NCBI GenBank assembly: GCA_028023455.1 | Contig: JAQFVV010000112.1 | Coordinates: 1,242,001 to 1,306,000, forward strand | Reading direction: 5' to 3' | DNA: 64,000 bases | Source: Epiperipatus broadwayi | Lineage: Eukaryota; Onychophora; Udeonychophora; Euonychophora; Peripatidae | Shown: one piece after another, positions 24,900 to 36,672 of the stretch | Layout: the number at the start of each line of letters is the position of its first letter | How positions within the stretch are numbered: position 1 is the first letter of the stretch | Notes under the pieces: model-generated | The model's database searches: none | Told to the model about the DNA's origin: nothing | What the model saw: only the letters and a program-made list of their open reading frames with translations | Program-made: the position numbers and the translations under genes

Positions 24900-26145
24900 A
24901 AGTGCTACATTTTGATTTACTGGTATCAATATTATTCCGCCTATATTTAACATTGACATGATCCACTCTAGATAAATAAAATTAATGATTATCACTAATC
25001 ATTTATTACATTAGAAATTATCTCTAACCCAGATATAAAAACAGACAAAACTCTCCATACAGTAGTGCCACTCAGAGAGAGTAATTAATGGATACCAGAA
25101 GGCTTGGGCGTAAAATCTCTATCTAGTGCCTACTCATCCAATATCCCCAGACTAGTTTCTGGCTTGTGGCTTTTGTCAGTGAGGAGCCTTGGATTTGAAA
25201 ACACTGCATCTAGATCTTAGGATTTAATGCAACCCTCCAGCAGCTACCTTTTATCTCTACTTAACTACAAAACTATGAAAATAAAATTGAAAACATTATA
25301 ATATTTTCAATCCAAGTCTTTGGTTTTTTAATAACCATAGCCACCAATATCCTATTAGACAGAATTGGTTTTAAACCACCAAATGTCACATGATCACCAT
25401 TTCTTATGCTTGCTCATAACTATTATTAAAACAGGCAAAACTCTCCATACAGTAGTGCCACTCAGTGCAAGCCAGAGAAAGTAATCAATGAAATTCCAGA
25501 AGGCTTGTGCATAAATTTCCTATCTAGTGCCTACTCCTAAGCCAGAGAGAGTAATCAATGAAATGCCAGAAGGCTTGTGCATAAATTCCCTGTCTAGTAC
25601 CTACTCATCCAATATCCCCAGACTAGTTTCTGGCTTGTGAGCTCTGACCTATATGACTATGTAAGCTAATGAGCTTGGATTGAAAATATTATTGTGTTTT
25701 TAATTTTATTCTCATAGTTTTGTAGTTAAGTAGAGATAAAAGGTGACTGCTGGAGGGTTGCATTAGATCCTAAGATCTAGGTGCAGTGCTCTCAGATCCA
25801 AGGCTCGTCACTGATGAAGGCCACAAACCAGAAACTAGTCTGCGGATATTGGATGAGTAGACACTAGATAGGGATTTTATGCACAAGCCTTTTGGAGTCC
25901 ATTGATTACTTTCTCTGGCTTGCACTGAGTGGCACTACTGTATTGGAGAGTTTTGCCTGCTTTAATAACAGTTATGAGCAAGCATAAGAAATGGTGATCA
26001 TGTGATGTTTGGTGGTTTAACCCAGATATAAACTTTAAACCTCAGTTAAAAATTAATATATTTGTTGTTTTTTAATACATACACGCATGGAATAATTCAA
26101 TTTCATTTCTCTTTTTCCATATGTACTATCCATTATAGATATATT
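24900..26145 (+). repeat. Repeat B, copy 1, split by a composite insertion
   Basis: Left part 24,900-25,039 and right part 26,018-26,145 together match the continuous copy at 26,295-26,545 (blocks cattttgat, atccact.tagataaat, aatgattat.actaatcatt, ccagat.taaac, aaacctca, tttcatttctctttttc). The insertion between them is the composite foldback. Confidence 0.7.
25025..26032. mobile_element. Composite foldback element, locus 1, with 15-bp target duplication
   Basis: The element occupies 25,040-26,017 and is bounded by taacccagatataaa at 25,025-25,039 and 26,018-26,032. Structure: partial monomer (25,040-25,375, +), second monomer (25,376 to about 25,690, +), inverted copy (about 25,690-26,017, -). 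The monomer carries aaaactctccatacagtagt, tatctagtgcctactcatcc, ccagactagtttctggcttg and a catcacatgatcacc-like end. Monomer 2 has an 84-bp internal duplication (about 25,460-25,610). No coding region or recognised protein. The uninterrupted repeat B copy at 26.4 kb has the target word once, supporting true target duplication. Confidence 0.8.
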
Positions 26146-26294
26146 TAATAACCTCCACTTCACTATACATTCTTGAAACACAAAGTTTCCATAAAAGACA
26201 AATGATCTCAAGATACATTTCATGCTGAACCAGCACTCATCAGTTAGGCCAGGACACAAACCTTCATATATATCATTATCATATGTTGGGTATG

Positions 26295-26545
26295 TATTAG
26301 TAGTAAATTACTGCATTTTGATATACAAGTGTCAAACTTATTCCACTTATAACTTTGACACCATCCACTTTAGATAAATACATTAATGATTATTACTAAT
26401 CATTTTCTAAACTAGAGATTAATTCCAATCCAGATTTAAACTTGAAACCTCATTTTAAAGATTAATATATCTGGTTTTTTAATTAAATATACATACATGG
26501 AGTAGATCAACTTCATTTCTCTTTTTCTACATTTCACACTTTATT
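26295..26545 (+). repeat. Repeat B, copy 2 (uninterrupted)
   Basis: Continuous paralogue of the copy split at 25 kb. At the site matching the insertion it reads ccaatccagatttaaac just once, making it a natural empty-site comparator. Confidence 0.7.
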
Positions 26546-27560
26546 ATGAGATAACTGTAATTGCTATTGATTAGTCCATATTTGTTTGGATATATTATAA
26601 ATAATTCGTAGTTGTTTTTAGGATAATAGCATATGTAATACTACAATATTTATTTCTTTGTGATTATAAAACATATATAATGTTTATATTGGATTGTGTG
26701 ATTACTAATTGTTATGGATTTAGTTTTCATGATAATAATGTACATAATATTACAGTATTTATAGTTATTTTATAAAATATGTATAGTATTCAGATTGTAT
26801 TATATGATTATTATAATTACTATGGATTAGTATCTATTTATATGATTATACTGTAAACAATTTAGATATTTTTATGATGATAGTAAAGGTGAAAGATGCT
26901 TTGATAAAAACAAAACTAACAAATATATAAAGTATTTGTGTTTGACTATGTGATTATTGTAATTGTAATGAACAATTTATTATTGTTCTATAATAAAAAA
27001 GTATTTGTGTTGGATTATGTGATTATTGTAATTGTTGTTATATAATAACAGTATACATAATACTACATATTTTTAGTTATTTAGCACGATTATAAAACAT
27101 ATATTTAGTATTCATATTCTAATATGTGATTAATATAATTGCTATGGATTAGTATCTATTTTTAAATGATTATACTGTAAACAATTCTTAATAGTTTTTA
27201 TAATAGTGTACATAACACTAGTGTTTCTAGTTATTTTCATGATTATAAAGCATGTAGAGTGCTCATACTGTATTATGTGATTATAATTGCTATGGATTAG
27301 TATCTGTATTTGTGATTATGCTATAAATAACTCATATTTGTTTTTATGATAACAATATACAGTATGTAATACATAGTATTTATAATAATTTTTATAAGTA
27401 TAAAACATATATATATAGTATTCATACTGTATTGTGATTATACTATAAACAATTCATAGTTATTTTTATGATAAGAATATACATAATATCTCAGTGTTCA
27501 TAGTTATTTTCATGGTTATAGAACATATATAAAATATTCGCATCCAACTATGTAATTACA
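26546..27560 (+). repeat. Diverged tandem array, roughly 110-155 bp period (right part)
   Basis: Seven or so recognisable copies of the 24.5-kb phrase (aattgctatggattagtatc; ttatactgtaaacaattc; cataatac.aca; ttatttt.atgattataaa). Copies are diverged and vary in length, so this is an old array. Confidence 0.65.
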
Positions 27561-27703
27561 GTAATTAGGGTGTACCTATGTCCTGGTTTTTCCTGATTTG
27601 TTGCGGTTTTATTTCTCTTTTCCCAATATATTCTTTCAGGACAGTTAATTGTTTTTATTTTCTTAAACCCTCATTTTTACTTTTATTTTTAAGTACTTGT
27701 GAG

Positions 27704-27935
27704 TTTTCAGGACTACCAAGATGACAGTCCATATTTTTGATAAAATTTGATAAATATACAGTTTCAAGGGCTTTTTATAGGCCTTTGTAACATTGTAGCA
27801 ATTTCAGAAGCCATTACAGATTGTACACTAATGATATGAATAAACTGTAAATATTGTATTTATATTATTATTATGTTTTGATTCATTTTTTATAAGTCTA
27901 ACTAAGACAACTTCAGAAGATGTTGTATTTTTATA
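27704..27935 (+). repeat. hAT-associated terminal repeat, copy 1
   Basis: Begins cttgtgagttttcaggacta, continues through tttttgataaaatttgataa, agaagccattacagattg and actgtaaatattgtatttat. The same blocks occur around the hAT pseudogene (35.7-36.4 kb, partly inverted) and at 28.9-29.5 kb. Confidence 0.65.
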
Positions 27936-28189
27936 AAAATATTACACAAGTTTGTGCACTCCAGAAAAAGTAGAATTTATTAGAGAATTTTTTTTTTTAG
28001 ATTTCAAACTGATAAAAATTTAATTAAAGAATTAACATAATGGTGATTGATAAAATTCCAAGAAATATTTGCGGATTGCAAATATTTCTTGATAAGAGAC
28101 TAAATTGCCTTATATGGTAAGGAATTCCAATGGCACAATTTAATTAGCTATGGACCTAAATACTTTATCTTATATGGAAAAGGTAATGA

Positions 28190-28865
28190 ATTGTAAGAGT
28201 AATCAGAAAGCTATAAAAAGGGTGCATAACAAGTATGTGAACCATTTGAGTGCATCTCCAGTTGACTTTCCCATTCAATTCTGGTATAGCAGAGATCTAA
28301 TGTCAGGCTTTGGTTAATGTGCAGCACTCAGTGGAAATGTGTTCATGGGCAATAGCTAAATAGGCCCACAGAGTTTGGGAGGCCATAGCCTAAGAAACCC
28401 ATCCAGATAGCAGCTTAATGAAGTTGAGTTTCCAGTGGTTTTCAAGTGGAGTTACAGGTGAACTGTTGCAGAGGCGGAAGCTGTAAAGATCTTATAGTCA
28501 ATCGCAGTGCTATAATATGATGTGTTCATGTGCAGCTTAACTGGACTGAGGCCAAGGTGCATAAACCGAGACCATTGGGAACTCTTTTTGTAGCAGACAG
28601 TCTTAAAGTAAATCATGGGAATTGAACATTAGTGAACTGTCGTGATATTGTTGTTGCGGGCTATTTGCTATTCAGATTATTTTTTATTGTGTAAATAGTA
28701 TTTGCTGACAAATAATTAACCAGGGACTTAAGCTCTATCAATTTCAAACTATTTATTTTCTTCCAAATCTGTATATAAATTACTATTGCTTTAAATACTA
28801 CTGTTATTTTGTTTAGTTCTTTATTGTGTGTTTGTTCCCTGATTTTCCAGTCTTAGTTGGGGACA
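28190..28865 (+). other. GC-richer island, possible solo LTR
   Basis: Flanked on both sides by hAT-associated repeats. It contains a TATA-like box (ctataaaaaggg, about 28,212) followed by about 450 bp of balanced composition without an open frame, and ends near ttagttggggacacgg. A promoter-like box, no coding and insertion within a repeat would suit an LTR, but I found no second copy or clear TG...CA ends. A small perfect hairpin (aagaaatatttgc / gcaaatatttctt) lies just upstream at 28,060-28,090. Confidence 0.3.
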
Positions 28866-29470
28866 CGGCAACTGTAAATATTGTATTTATATTATTTATT
28901 TATTTATTTTTGGTTAATTTTTTGTAAACATAACTGACATATCTTCAGGAGATTGTAACCATCCACTCATTTCTTGTAAACAAAACTAACCCAACTCCAG
29001 GAAGTAAATAAAAAAAAAATGAAATAAAGATTATCAATTAAATTTATCAGAATTTATTACTTTATTTGGTACTTGTGAGTTTTCAGTACTACCAAGGTGG
29101 TAGTCCATATTTTTGATAAAATTTGATAAATATACAGTTTTGAGGGCTTACCAAGATGGCAGCCAGTATTTTTGATAAATTTCATTAACAATCTTCCCAC
29201 ATTTACAAAATTAACATTAAATATTAAAAAAGGATTAAGTTCTGATAAATTTAATTAACAATCTTTATTTCAATTTTTTTTTTACTGCCTTCAAAAACAT
29301 TAAACATACATAAATGAGTTCTCAGGACTATCTAAGATGGCACCTCATATTTTTGATAAATTTCATTAACAATCTTCCAACATTTACAAAATTATTGTTA
29401 AATTTTTAAAAAGGAATAAGTTCCAATAAATTTCTTAATCTTTATTTCAATTTTTTTTATTTACTTTCTG
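28866..29470 (+). repeat. hAT-associated terminal repeat, copies 2-4
   Basis: Holds actgtaaatattgtatttat, two diverged copies of a roughly 50-bp unit (ttttttgtaaacataactga...gagattgta), then two copies of a roughly 160-200 bp block (tactaccaag(g)tgg, catatttttgataaa, tttcattaacaatcttcc). These blocks recur, largely inverted, at 36.16-36.40 kb. Confidence 0.65.
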
Positions 29471-29480
29471 AAAAAAATGA

Positions 29481-29684
29481 ATGAAATACAATCTCCCGAG
29501 TATTGTACCAGTCAAAAAGAAGCCAACACATCAACAAACCCAAACTCAAAGTCGGATTCAAACTCAGGTGGTTCAAACTGAATTCAAACCCAACTCACGA
29601 GCTCAGATCAAATCAATGGATGACATATATCAATGGTACATGACTATGCGCCAAGGAACTAGCTCAACAGATGATGATGATTAA
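29481..29684 (+). CDS. Unassigned 67-codon open frame, coding-like composition
   Basis: Codon use and composition differ sharply from the AT-rich flanks. The peptide is polar and Gln/Thr-rich (HQQTQTQSRIQTQVVQTE), then carries MDDIYQWYMTMRQG and an acidic STDDDD C-terminus, followed by TAA TGA and an AATAAAA-type signal about 30 bp on. It lies directly after hAT-associated repeats and at the left edge of a CpG-richer segment. It could be the last exon of a gene (a possible acceptor is tattgtaccag at 29,502-29,512) or the tail of a retroelement ORF. I do not recognise the product. Confidence 0.3.
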   Translation: MKYNLPSIVPVKKKPTHQQTQTQSRIQTQVVQTEFKPNSRAQIKSMDDIYQWYMTMRQGTSSTDDDD

Positions 29685-31544
29685 TGAGACCCCTGATTTA
29701 ACTCTAATGAAGTATAATAAAATAACTAAGAATCTTTATAAGTCAACTCATATATATATGTGTTCGGGTTGCCAATACAGACAGCGAGCATTAATATTAA
29801 AAATAATTATTGAATAAGAAAGAAAGTTAAAAACCAAATGTGTTAATAAAATGTTTAATAATAATAATAATTTTGTTCAACTTTTAGATTATGATATAGA
29901 TTATCTCTAGTCTTTAAACGGAATTTATATTTACAATAAGAATGGCAGTCCTTATTATATGCCAATACGATTACGCAATATTCTAGGAGAAATATATATA
30001 TATCTATGCCCCAACGAGGAAGTAAAAGTAGATAAAGGTATTTGGCTGTGACAGAAATTATGATTCAAATTCTAAAAGAAAGAATGTGAGATTTATTTTC
30101 ACATTCGTAAATCAATTCACAAAGAGCAAGATACGTGTTTAGGGCATAACTTTAATATTTAATAGAAAACTTACTTAATTATAAATAAATATGAATTTGT
30201 TCGACTTTAATAAAATCAATTCATCACGATTTATGAGCATGAGAGCGGGCTTTACTGGAACTGAGAAATAAACAGTACTGACGACTTATGAGCTATAAGA
30301 ATAAATATGAAAAATAATGGCTTGTCTGTGATTTGAGAAAATAGCAAGGCGCTTGTATTTGACAAGTCTTTGATGCCCTATATGAAGGATCCATAGAACA
30401 CGGAAAACCAGGTTGGGTCGTAGCCTCGAACCTTTGGTGTTCCAAATATAAAACGAGCAAGTGAGGAAGTACTTTCTTCCTATGTAATTTAACGAACAGT
30501 AATATCACCGAGGACAAGCCTGTGAAGCAGGAGATGGCTCGCGTCAGCAACGTTCGGAAAAATGATGACTTGGTAATCATCTTTTAATTAATAATAAAAC
30601 CCATTTTATATAACGAATGCTCTACGTGATGACCTGATCAAGTTAAATTAAAGTCAAACGTGCTTTAATCAACAAATATTTAATGCAATTAGAAAATACT
30701 TTAATTATACCCTAAATCTCATGCCCTCCCTGAATATTAATAGAAAGTATAACATTTGAATTAGAATATATATTCATTTAATTCCTTTATCGACCTTTTT
30801 GCGAAACAATATATTAATGTGAATAAATAACTATTATAAATTCAGTAAAGTGGCCGGGAGCATAGGTTAAAAATTGAGCTAATAATTTGTTGTTATTAGC
30901 CATTAATAAAATAGCAAAAATTGTACAAATCCTTCAACTCGATAATTAATAGAACTGTATCAAAATAGTTCTAGTGGGTAAGAATTACTGTAAAAATAAA
31001 TATAATATTATTTAACAAGGCAAATGCAACGAAGGAAATTATTATCGAGTTGAAGTTATTATTGGCATATAATAAAAAATAAACAACATTAATAAATCAC
31101 ACAATAAATATATATAATATAATAAATGAACCGCCATCGTAAGAAAAGAGAAAGTTAACAAATATTAAATTTAAAGACTAGAGATTAAGATAGAGAATTA
31201 CTACATAATTTAAAATAGCATTAATACATTAAGGAAAGAGAAGAGCTTTTAACAGTACTTAATTTAAAGGTAGTGTAAAATAAAGTTTGAAGACCGGTGA
31301 GAAAGTAGCGGTTCATATAAGAAAGATATTACCATTTCTTCATGGTTGGCTCCTTAAATTACACACGGCAGAGTCCAGTTGGATGAAACGTAGATGCGCA
31401 TTTTGGAAAATTATTTGAATGACATTTTGAAGGATTTCTCTAAGGTTTACGCAGCTTACGATTGGTATATGAATTTTTATATTACAGCCACATTGAAGAT
31501 TTTCAGGGGACTTCAGGAACTGTAGTCAGACTCCTGAAGTTAAG

Positions 31545-31557
31545 CCCCCCCCCCCCC
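31545..31557. repeat. Poly(C) run
   Basis: Thirteen consecutive C, preceded by an imperfect cttcagg/cctgaag hairpin. Rare in such AT-rich DNA; length may be uncertain in the assembly. Confidence 0.9.
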
Positions 31558-31788
31558 ATGGTAGAAACACTATTTTACTTCATAATTTAACTGGGCGGCT
31601 TCTTCTCTAATGAAATATATATGGCTTCTCTTAATGAGGAATAATAGCTGCTTGGAAACTTTTCCTGGGCTCTTTATACTGTATCTGATGCCTTCAGGCT
31701 AGCGCTTCTTTCCTAATCAATCTTACAAAAATTTACTAGTTGTTTTTAGATACATTCCTTCGATAAGGCTTTCAAACTCATTAACTTG

Positions 31789-31816
31789 AATTCATTTTCT
31801 AATTAGAAAATGAATT
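31789..31816. repeat. 28-bp perfect palindrome
   Basis: Self-complementary over 28 bp, centred on ctaattag; a partial third copy of the half-site (cagaaaatgatttt) follows immediately. Confidence 0.85.
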
Positions 31817-32326
31817 TTTAAAATCAGAAAATGATTTTAATTAGGACCGTCCTTACATTTTAAATACTTATCTTTTTCTAATTAATAAAAACTTTACCCA
31901 TTGTTTTTGGAAAGCGACAATCTGAAAGCTTATCGAAAGAATGTAGCTTTTAATCACTAAAAATTTGAACAAACTATTTAAAGTAAAATAAAACATTTCC
32001 GACGCAATGAAACTTTAGAACGAATATGTACATTTAAATATTTATAAATATATACGCACAATCCACGCAGTTATAATATATATAAATTCATGAATAATTC
32101 TAACATGAATTTATTAATAGAAATGATTAGTTTAAATCTCAAATGAGTTAATTTTAACACACATTTATAATAGTTTTTCTTTAAGGAAACTAGCGTGGAC
32201 TGAACGTATAAAGCCCCATTGCATCGGAAATTCAAGGTTAGTCCTAGGGTTTGAAGTTGGCTACATGTGAAAGATCATGAAGCTAGGATCGAACTTAGAT
32301 CCAACTGCTTCAGTATGTGTTAGTTA

Positions 32327-32614
32327 TATTTTTATATTGGACTATTTCCATCATCTAATATGTGTGTTGAATGTCTTTAGAAGAGTTTACTTTTATTTAA
32401 ATATTTCAAATACATTCAACTGTTAGTAATATCACAGCAAACAGGTTAGTATATGCACCAACTGTTAGTAATATCACAGCAAACAGGTTAGTATATGCAT
32501 CAACTGTTAGTAATATCACAGCAAACATGTGAGTATTTGGAATATTTAAATAAAATTAAACTCTTCTAAAGACATTCACATATTAGATGATGAAAATAGT
32601 CCAATATAAAAATA
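32327..32614. mobile_element. Small foldback element with internal 42-bp tandem repeats
   Basis: Arms 32,327-32,413 and 32,533-32,614 are near-perfect inverted repeats (outer tatttttatattggacta, inner atatttcaaatac). Between them are 2.75 copies of a 42-bp unit starting caactgttagtaatatcaca at 32,417, 32,459 and 32,501. Outside, atgtgttagttat occurs on both sides (about 32,314 and 32,649), consistent with insertion into, or duplication of, a hAT-associated repeat unit. Non-coding. Confidence 0.8.
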
Positions 32615-32644
32615 CAGAAAGAACACCATTATCACACACCTTCA

Positions 32645-32870
32645 AGAAATGTGTTAGTTATGTTTACAAAAAATAAACGGAGGGCTTACAATCTCCCAAA
32701 GATGGATTAGTTATGTTTGCAAAAAATGAGTGAAGGTTTTACAATCTCTTTAAGATGTGTTGTAAATGAACCAAATATATACATATAAGTACAATATTTA
32801 CAATTTATTCATGTCAACAGCATGAAATTCCTAATAGCTTCCAAAATCACTACAAATAAATCTTGTTGTT
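32645..32870 (-). repeat. hAT-associated terminal repeat, left end (inverted)
   Basis: On the minus strand it reads ggaagctatta, aattgtaaatattgta, then two copies of a roughly 50-bp unit (ttttttgcaaacataactaa.ccatctttgggagattgtaa). This mirrors 35,775-36,040 on the other side of the transposase pseudogene, so the two sets behave as long (sub)terminal inverted repeats of one element. Confidence 0.65.
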
Positions 32871-33439
32871 GCAGGCAATGCCACATAAATTCTGTCAAAT
32901 AGGAATCCAGATGTTGTCATGCAGTTCACCAGTGGTTTTTATTTCGCCATTTGGAAATACTCCACTGCATCCTGTTTTGTGAGAAGAAGATCGCAAATGT
33001 TGATCATTATCACAATTTATAAAAAAAACTGTGGCTAAAAAGAAACATGCTGAACTGAAAGTTACAACAACATTAAGAGTCTCTCACAGGGTTGGCAGAT
33101 TAATTTTTTGCAAAACAGACATTATAGTTGCAAAAAATGGACATTTATGGACAAATACAAATAGAAACAGTTCTAGAGAGAGATCCATTATGAAGCAGAA
33201 AATAAAAAGAGAAAGCTTTTTACGCATGCACACAGATTTATTTATAATATTAAAAAAATAAACATAATTTATTAATGTTATATATATATATATATTAATC
33301 ATGACATTAAAAATTGTATAGAAATAATGTTTTCTAACTCATTTTCTCTAATTTCACTGTTTCCTTTTAAGAATCTTCATAAATGTCACTTTTAAAAAGT
33401 GACAACATTCTTGATCTTAGAGTAAAATTTTTACAGCAT

Positions 33440-35230
33440 GATTTAGTTTTCAACATTTCTGATCTAATGCATAAAATGGCATCTAAATTTTCTGTTGGCA
33501 GTCGATTTCTTGCTTGATTTTTACATTTTGAATATATGAAAAAATTCTTTCAACGTAAATTGTACTTACTGGAATACAATATGCATTCAAGGCAACTTTT
33601 TCCAGTTTGTAGTAGATTTTTTTTTGGTTGTGGCATCTTCGTAATCCAATACATAGGTTCAAAATTTTATGGGGTCTTTGGGGATTTTCTGGTTTGAAAA
33701 TTTATTTTGCCAGTTGGTTTTCAATAATATTTTTTCATATTATATATGTAGCTCTACAGTCATTTTGTCAAATTTTTCTTGCTTAATCAAGTGTTTAATG
33801 TTTATTTCACTAAACTTTTGTCTAATCTGTGAAGGAATAACACTTGGATGAAAATACTTCACATAATTTACACTTGTGGCTTCCCTTTCACTGTTAATCA
33901 ATTTGTTTTATGAGTTCTTGCAAAAATCCAAAACAGCATTGTCTGATTATCATACTTTGCTCCATGTTGTTAATGCAATGTTTTAATTCGCACTCACATT
34001 TCTCACTAAGTTTTATATCATAAAGGTTATATTGATCTTCTCTTTTGCAATAATTTCTATATACTTTCCGTAGTACAAAATTTCTTTGTTCTTCTAAATC
34101 ATCAAATAATTTAATGATGTTAGTATTAGTGGTTTGGAAATCAATATTTACAGATTCCAAATTTTGATAATGGGCCATGCAAAATGGAAATAAATTCTAT
34201 TTTGCTCATCTGAAAGCATATCTTTTAGTGTACAAGCCAAATAATTTTTTTTCTTTATCTGCAATTGATAAAAAGTAAGCTTTGAATTCTTTCCATTGTT
34301 GAAGGATTATTGTATGTTCTGTCCTTTAACCAACTAGCATATGGCACTTGGAGAAACAAATTTCTGATAATATTTGCTTCCATTATTCATTACAGCATAA
34401 ATAGTTTCATAATCATCTCGATGAATAGCATTTAAGCAAAATCAATTGGCAACCTCTGATATCAAGAAATTCAAATTGGGAGACCATCAAAAGCATTTTT
34501 GCAACATAAAGCCAAATGTGGACTCTTTTACATAAAGCCAAATGTGGACTCTTACTTTTAAATTAGGAAACCACTAAATTCTCTTTCCCACTTACATTAT
34601 TGGCATAATCAGTTCCAAAGTCTGATGCAATTATTAAGTTTAATATTATTTGTCTTCAAAAAATGTTCAGTTGCATTATATAGGTTTTCACCAGTTGCAG
34701 ATACACTAGAGACCATTCCTAAGAAAGACATTCCTAGTTTTTGCTGACTGTGAGAGAAATACTTTATGCAAATAGATAAAAGTTTTGTTGATACATCGGT
34801 AGATTCATATCATATATAAATATTTTGAAGTATTTATATCTTTAGTTATGTCCTCTTTTATACCTACTGCAATGATATGTTTTATTAAACATACATTTTG
34901 TTTGGTGTCGTTTAAGTTTTTCAAGAATTTTCCTTTTTCATAAGTCAATTTGATGATTGACCAGATTAATGCTGCAATTACATGTGATCTGAATGCTAAA
35001 CTTTATTTCAAATTCTTTCAGCATCACACTTTTCTCACTAACCTGTGAAAATATATTTGGAAGTTTATTCAAATTTCTGAAACTTATAAATTTTTTCATG
35101 TGTTTTGCTGTTTTTTCATGATCGATAAATGCTGACCTATGCATATTTGATATTACACAATTACAAGTTTTACAAAAACAAACATTGTTCTTCCAAGTTA
35201 TCCATTTAAATTGTTTTTCTTACTCTTTAT
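33440..35230 (-). pseudogene. hAT-superfamily transposase pseudogene (BED-like finger, DUF4371-type, hAT dimerisation)
   Basis: Minus-strand fragments appear in the order expected for this family. At 35,210-35,100: KW..W and CFCKTC, then HEKTAKH, a BED-like C2H2 zinc finger. At 35,060-34,940: SEKSVMLKEFEIKFS and NLVNHQ, the region before the catalytic domain. At about 34,820-34,680: YESTDVSTKLLSICIKYFS and FLGMVSSVSATGENLY. At about 34,640: DFGTDYANNVSGK, in a shifted frame. At 34,178-33,894: a 94-residue frame with the FQTTNTNI region. At 33,600-33,430: IPVSTIYVERIFSYIQ then RNRLPTENLDAILCIRS, the hAT C-terminal dimerisation block. Stops, frameshifts and a 25-bp tandem duplication (about 34,504-34,553) disable it. 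Confidence 0.85.
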
Positions 35231-35699
35231 TATATTTTCATTCAAACTTAAGACATTGTTAGAGTTAATTAAATTTTATGCAAATATTAAAACCATAAAA
35301 AATTGATTTTTACACTTAACACAGTTCAACTCATTAATTTCATACACAGACACAAATTAACCTGGATAAAAAACAATTTTTCAGTTAATAGCTAAAATAT
35401 TTTAAAAAATGGTCAAAGATGGCAATATTATGAATAAATCTTTGAATTACTATATTTTATTTATTGTGAGCATCCAGTCATATGGTAGTTAACATGTTGA
35501 ATTGGACATAAAACAGACATTTTAAGTCACCTGGCCATTTTTTTAAAGTTCTCAGTCAGGTAAGTGTAAAAGTAGATAATATTTCTGAAAATATATCTGG
35601 TAAGCCTGGTCTCTCATCACTTCCACATTGTAATATAAGTAAAAAAAAAAAAAAGATTGAAATAAATATTCTTAATGAAATTTATTACCTTTTTTGAAA

Positions 35700-36405
35700 T
35701 TTTATATTGTTATTTTTTTTTAATTTAACAACTAATATCTTTGGGAGATTATAACCCCTTGGAACATCTGTAACGATTTTGGAAGCCATTACAGATTGCA
35801 TTCCGACAATATGAGTAAACTGTAAATATTGTATTTACATTATTATTTTTGGTTTATTTTTATAAATATAACTAAAACATTTTCTGAAGTTTGTAGACAA
35901 AAATAAATTGTAAATATTGTTGTATTTATATACATATTTTTTGGTTAATTTTTTGTAAATGTAACTAATACATCTTTGGGAGATTGTAGGTCCTTCACTT
36001 ATTTTTTGTAAACGTAACTAACCTATCTTAGGGAAGTAAATAAAAAAAAATTGAATTAAAGATTGTTATTTAAATTTATTGGAATTTATTACTTTATTTT
36101 TTGATTTAATACAGATTTGATAGATTGTATGCCCTCTACTCATTTTGTAAACATTTTTGGGGGAAATAAAAAACAATTTAAACAAATATTGTTAATGAAA
36201 TTCATCGGGACTTATTCCTTTTTTAAAAATTTAACATTAATTTTGTAAATATCGGAAGATTATTATTAAGATTTATCAAAAATATGGGTTACCATCTTGA
36301 TAAGCCCTCGAAACTGTGTATTTATCAAATTTTCTCAAAAATACAGTTTGCAATCTTGGTAGTTTTGAAAACTCACAAGTACCTATTTTTATTATTTAAT
36401 TTTTA
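35700..36405 (+). repeat. hAT-associated terminal repeat, right end
   Basis: Blocks: aactaatatctttgggagat (about 35,728), ggaagccattacagattg, actgtaaatattgtatttac, tttttgtaaatgtaactaat with ttgggagattgta, and a final stretch (36,160-36,400) that is the reverse complement of the 29.1-29.47 kb block, ending tttgaaaactcacaagtacc. It mirrors the left set beside the transposase pseudogene. Exact element ends and target duplication are not resolved. Confidence 0.6.
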
Positions 36406-36672
36406 ATTTTGATTTTATATTTAATTAATATTCATTTATTTGATATTTTATAATTAATTTTTTGATTGGTTAATCAGTAATTTTTTCAAAATGGATGTGG
36501 CTGACCATTATTTTTCTATGTTAGTAATAAATGGTTTCAATTTGTGATTTTGTTTTTATAAATGATCTATCTATACAATCATCTCCTACTTTTGTTTATA
36601 TTACGAAATAAATTCTACCGTCCCCTTTTACCCTTTGCCCTGGTTCCCTATTAAACCGTTCCTAAAAGGGAT

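Larger units (their letters stand above)
29690..32310. other. CpG-retaining, less AT-rich segment, unassigned
   Basis: Distinct from the rest of the window: more CG dinucleotides and mixed composition around 30.2-30.6 and 31.25-31.75 kb, but no long frame. The 95-codon minus frame at 30,293-30,580 has no domain I recognise. Landmarks: a 13-C run at 31,545-31,557 and a 28-bp perfect palindrome at 31,789-31,816. Together with 36.6-38.4 kb it may be one younger sequence split by the AT-rich hAT block. Confidence 0.35.

Noticed and set aside
30293-30580. 95-codon minus-strand frame as a gene
   Set aside because: No recognisable domain; the frame length is explained by lower AT content in this segment.
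32280-32312. Minus-strand B box (agttcgatcct) as a SINE or tRNA
   Set aside because: No A box at the required distance and no matching body elsewhere.
32417-32532. CRISPR-like array from the 42-bp repeats
   Set aside because: Units are contiguous with no unique spacers, and the setting is a eukaryotic foldback element.
33084-33302. 72-codon minus and 76-codon plus frames overlapping at 33.0-33.3 kb
   Set aside because: Mutually antisense, hydrophobic or Lys-rich low-complexity translations outside the hAT homology.
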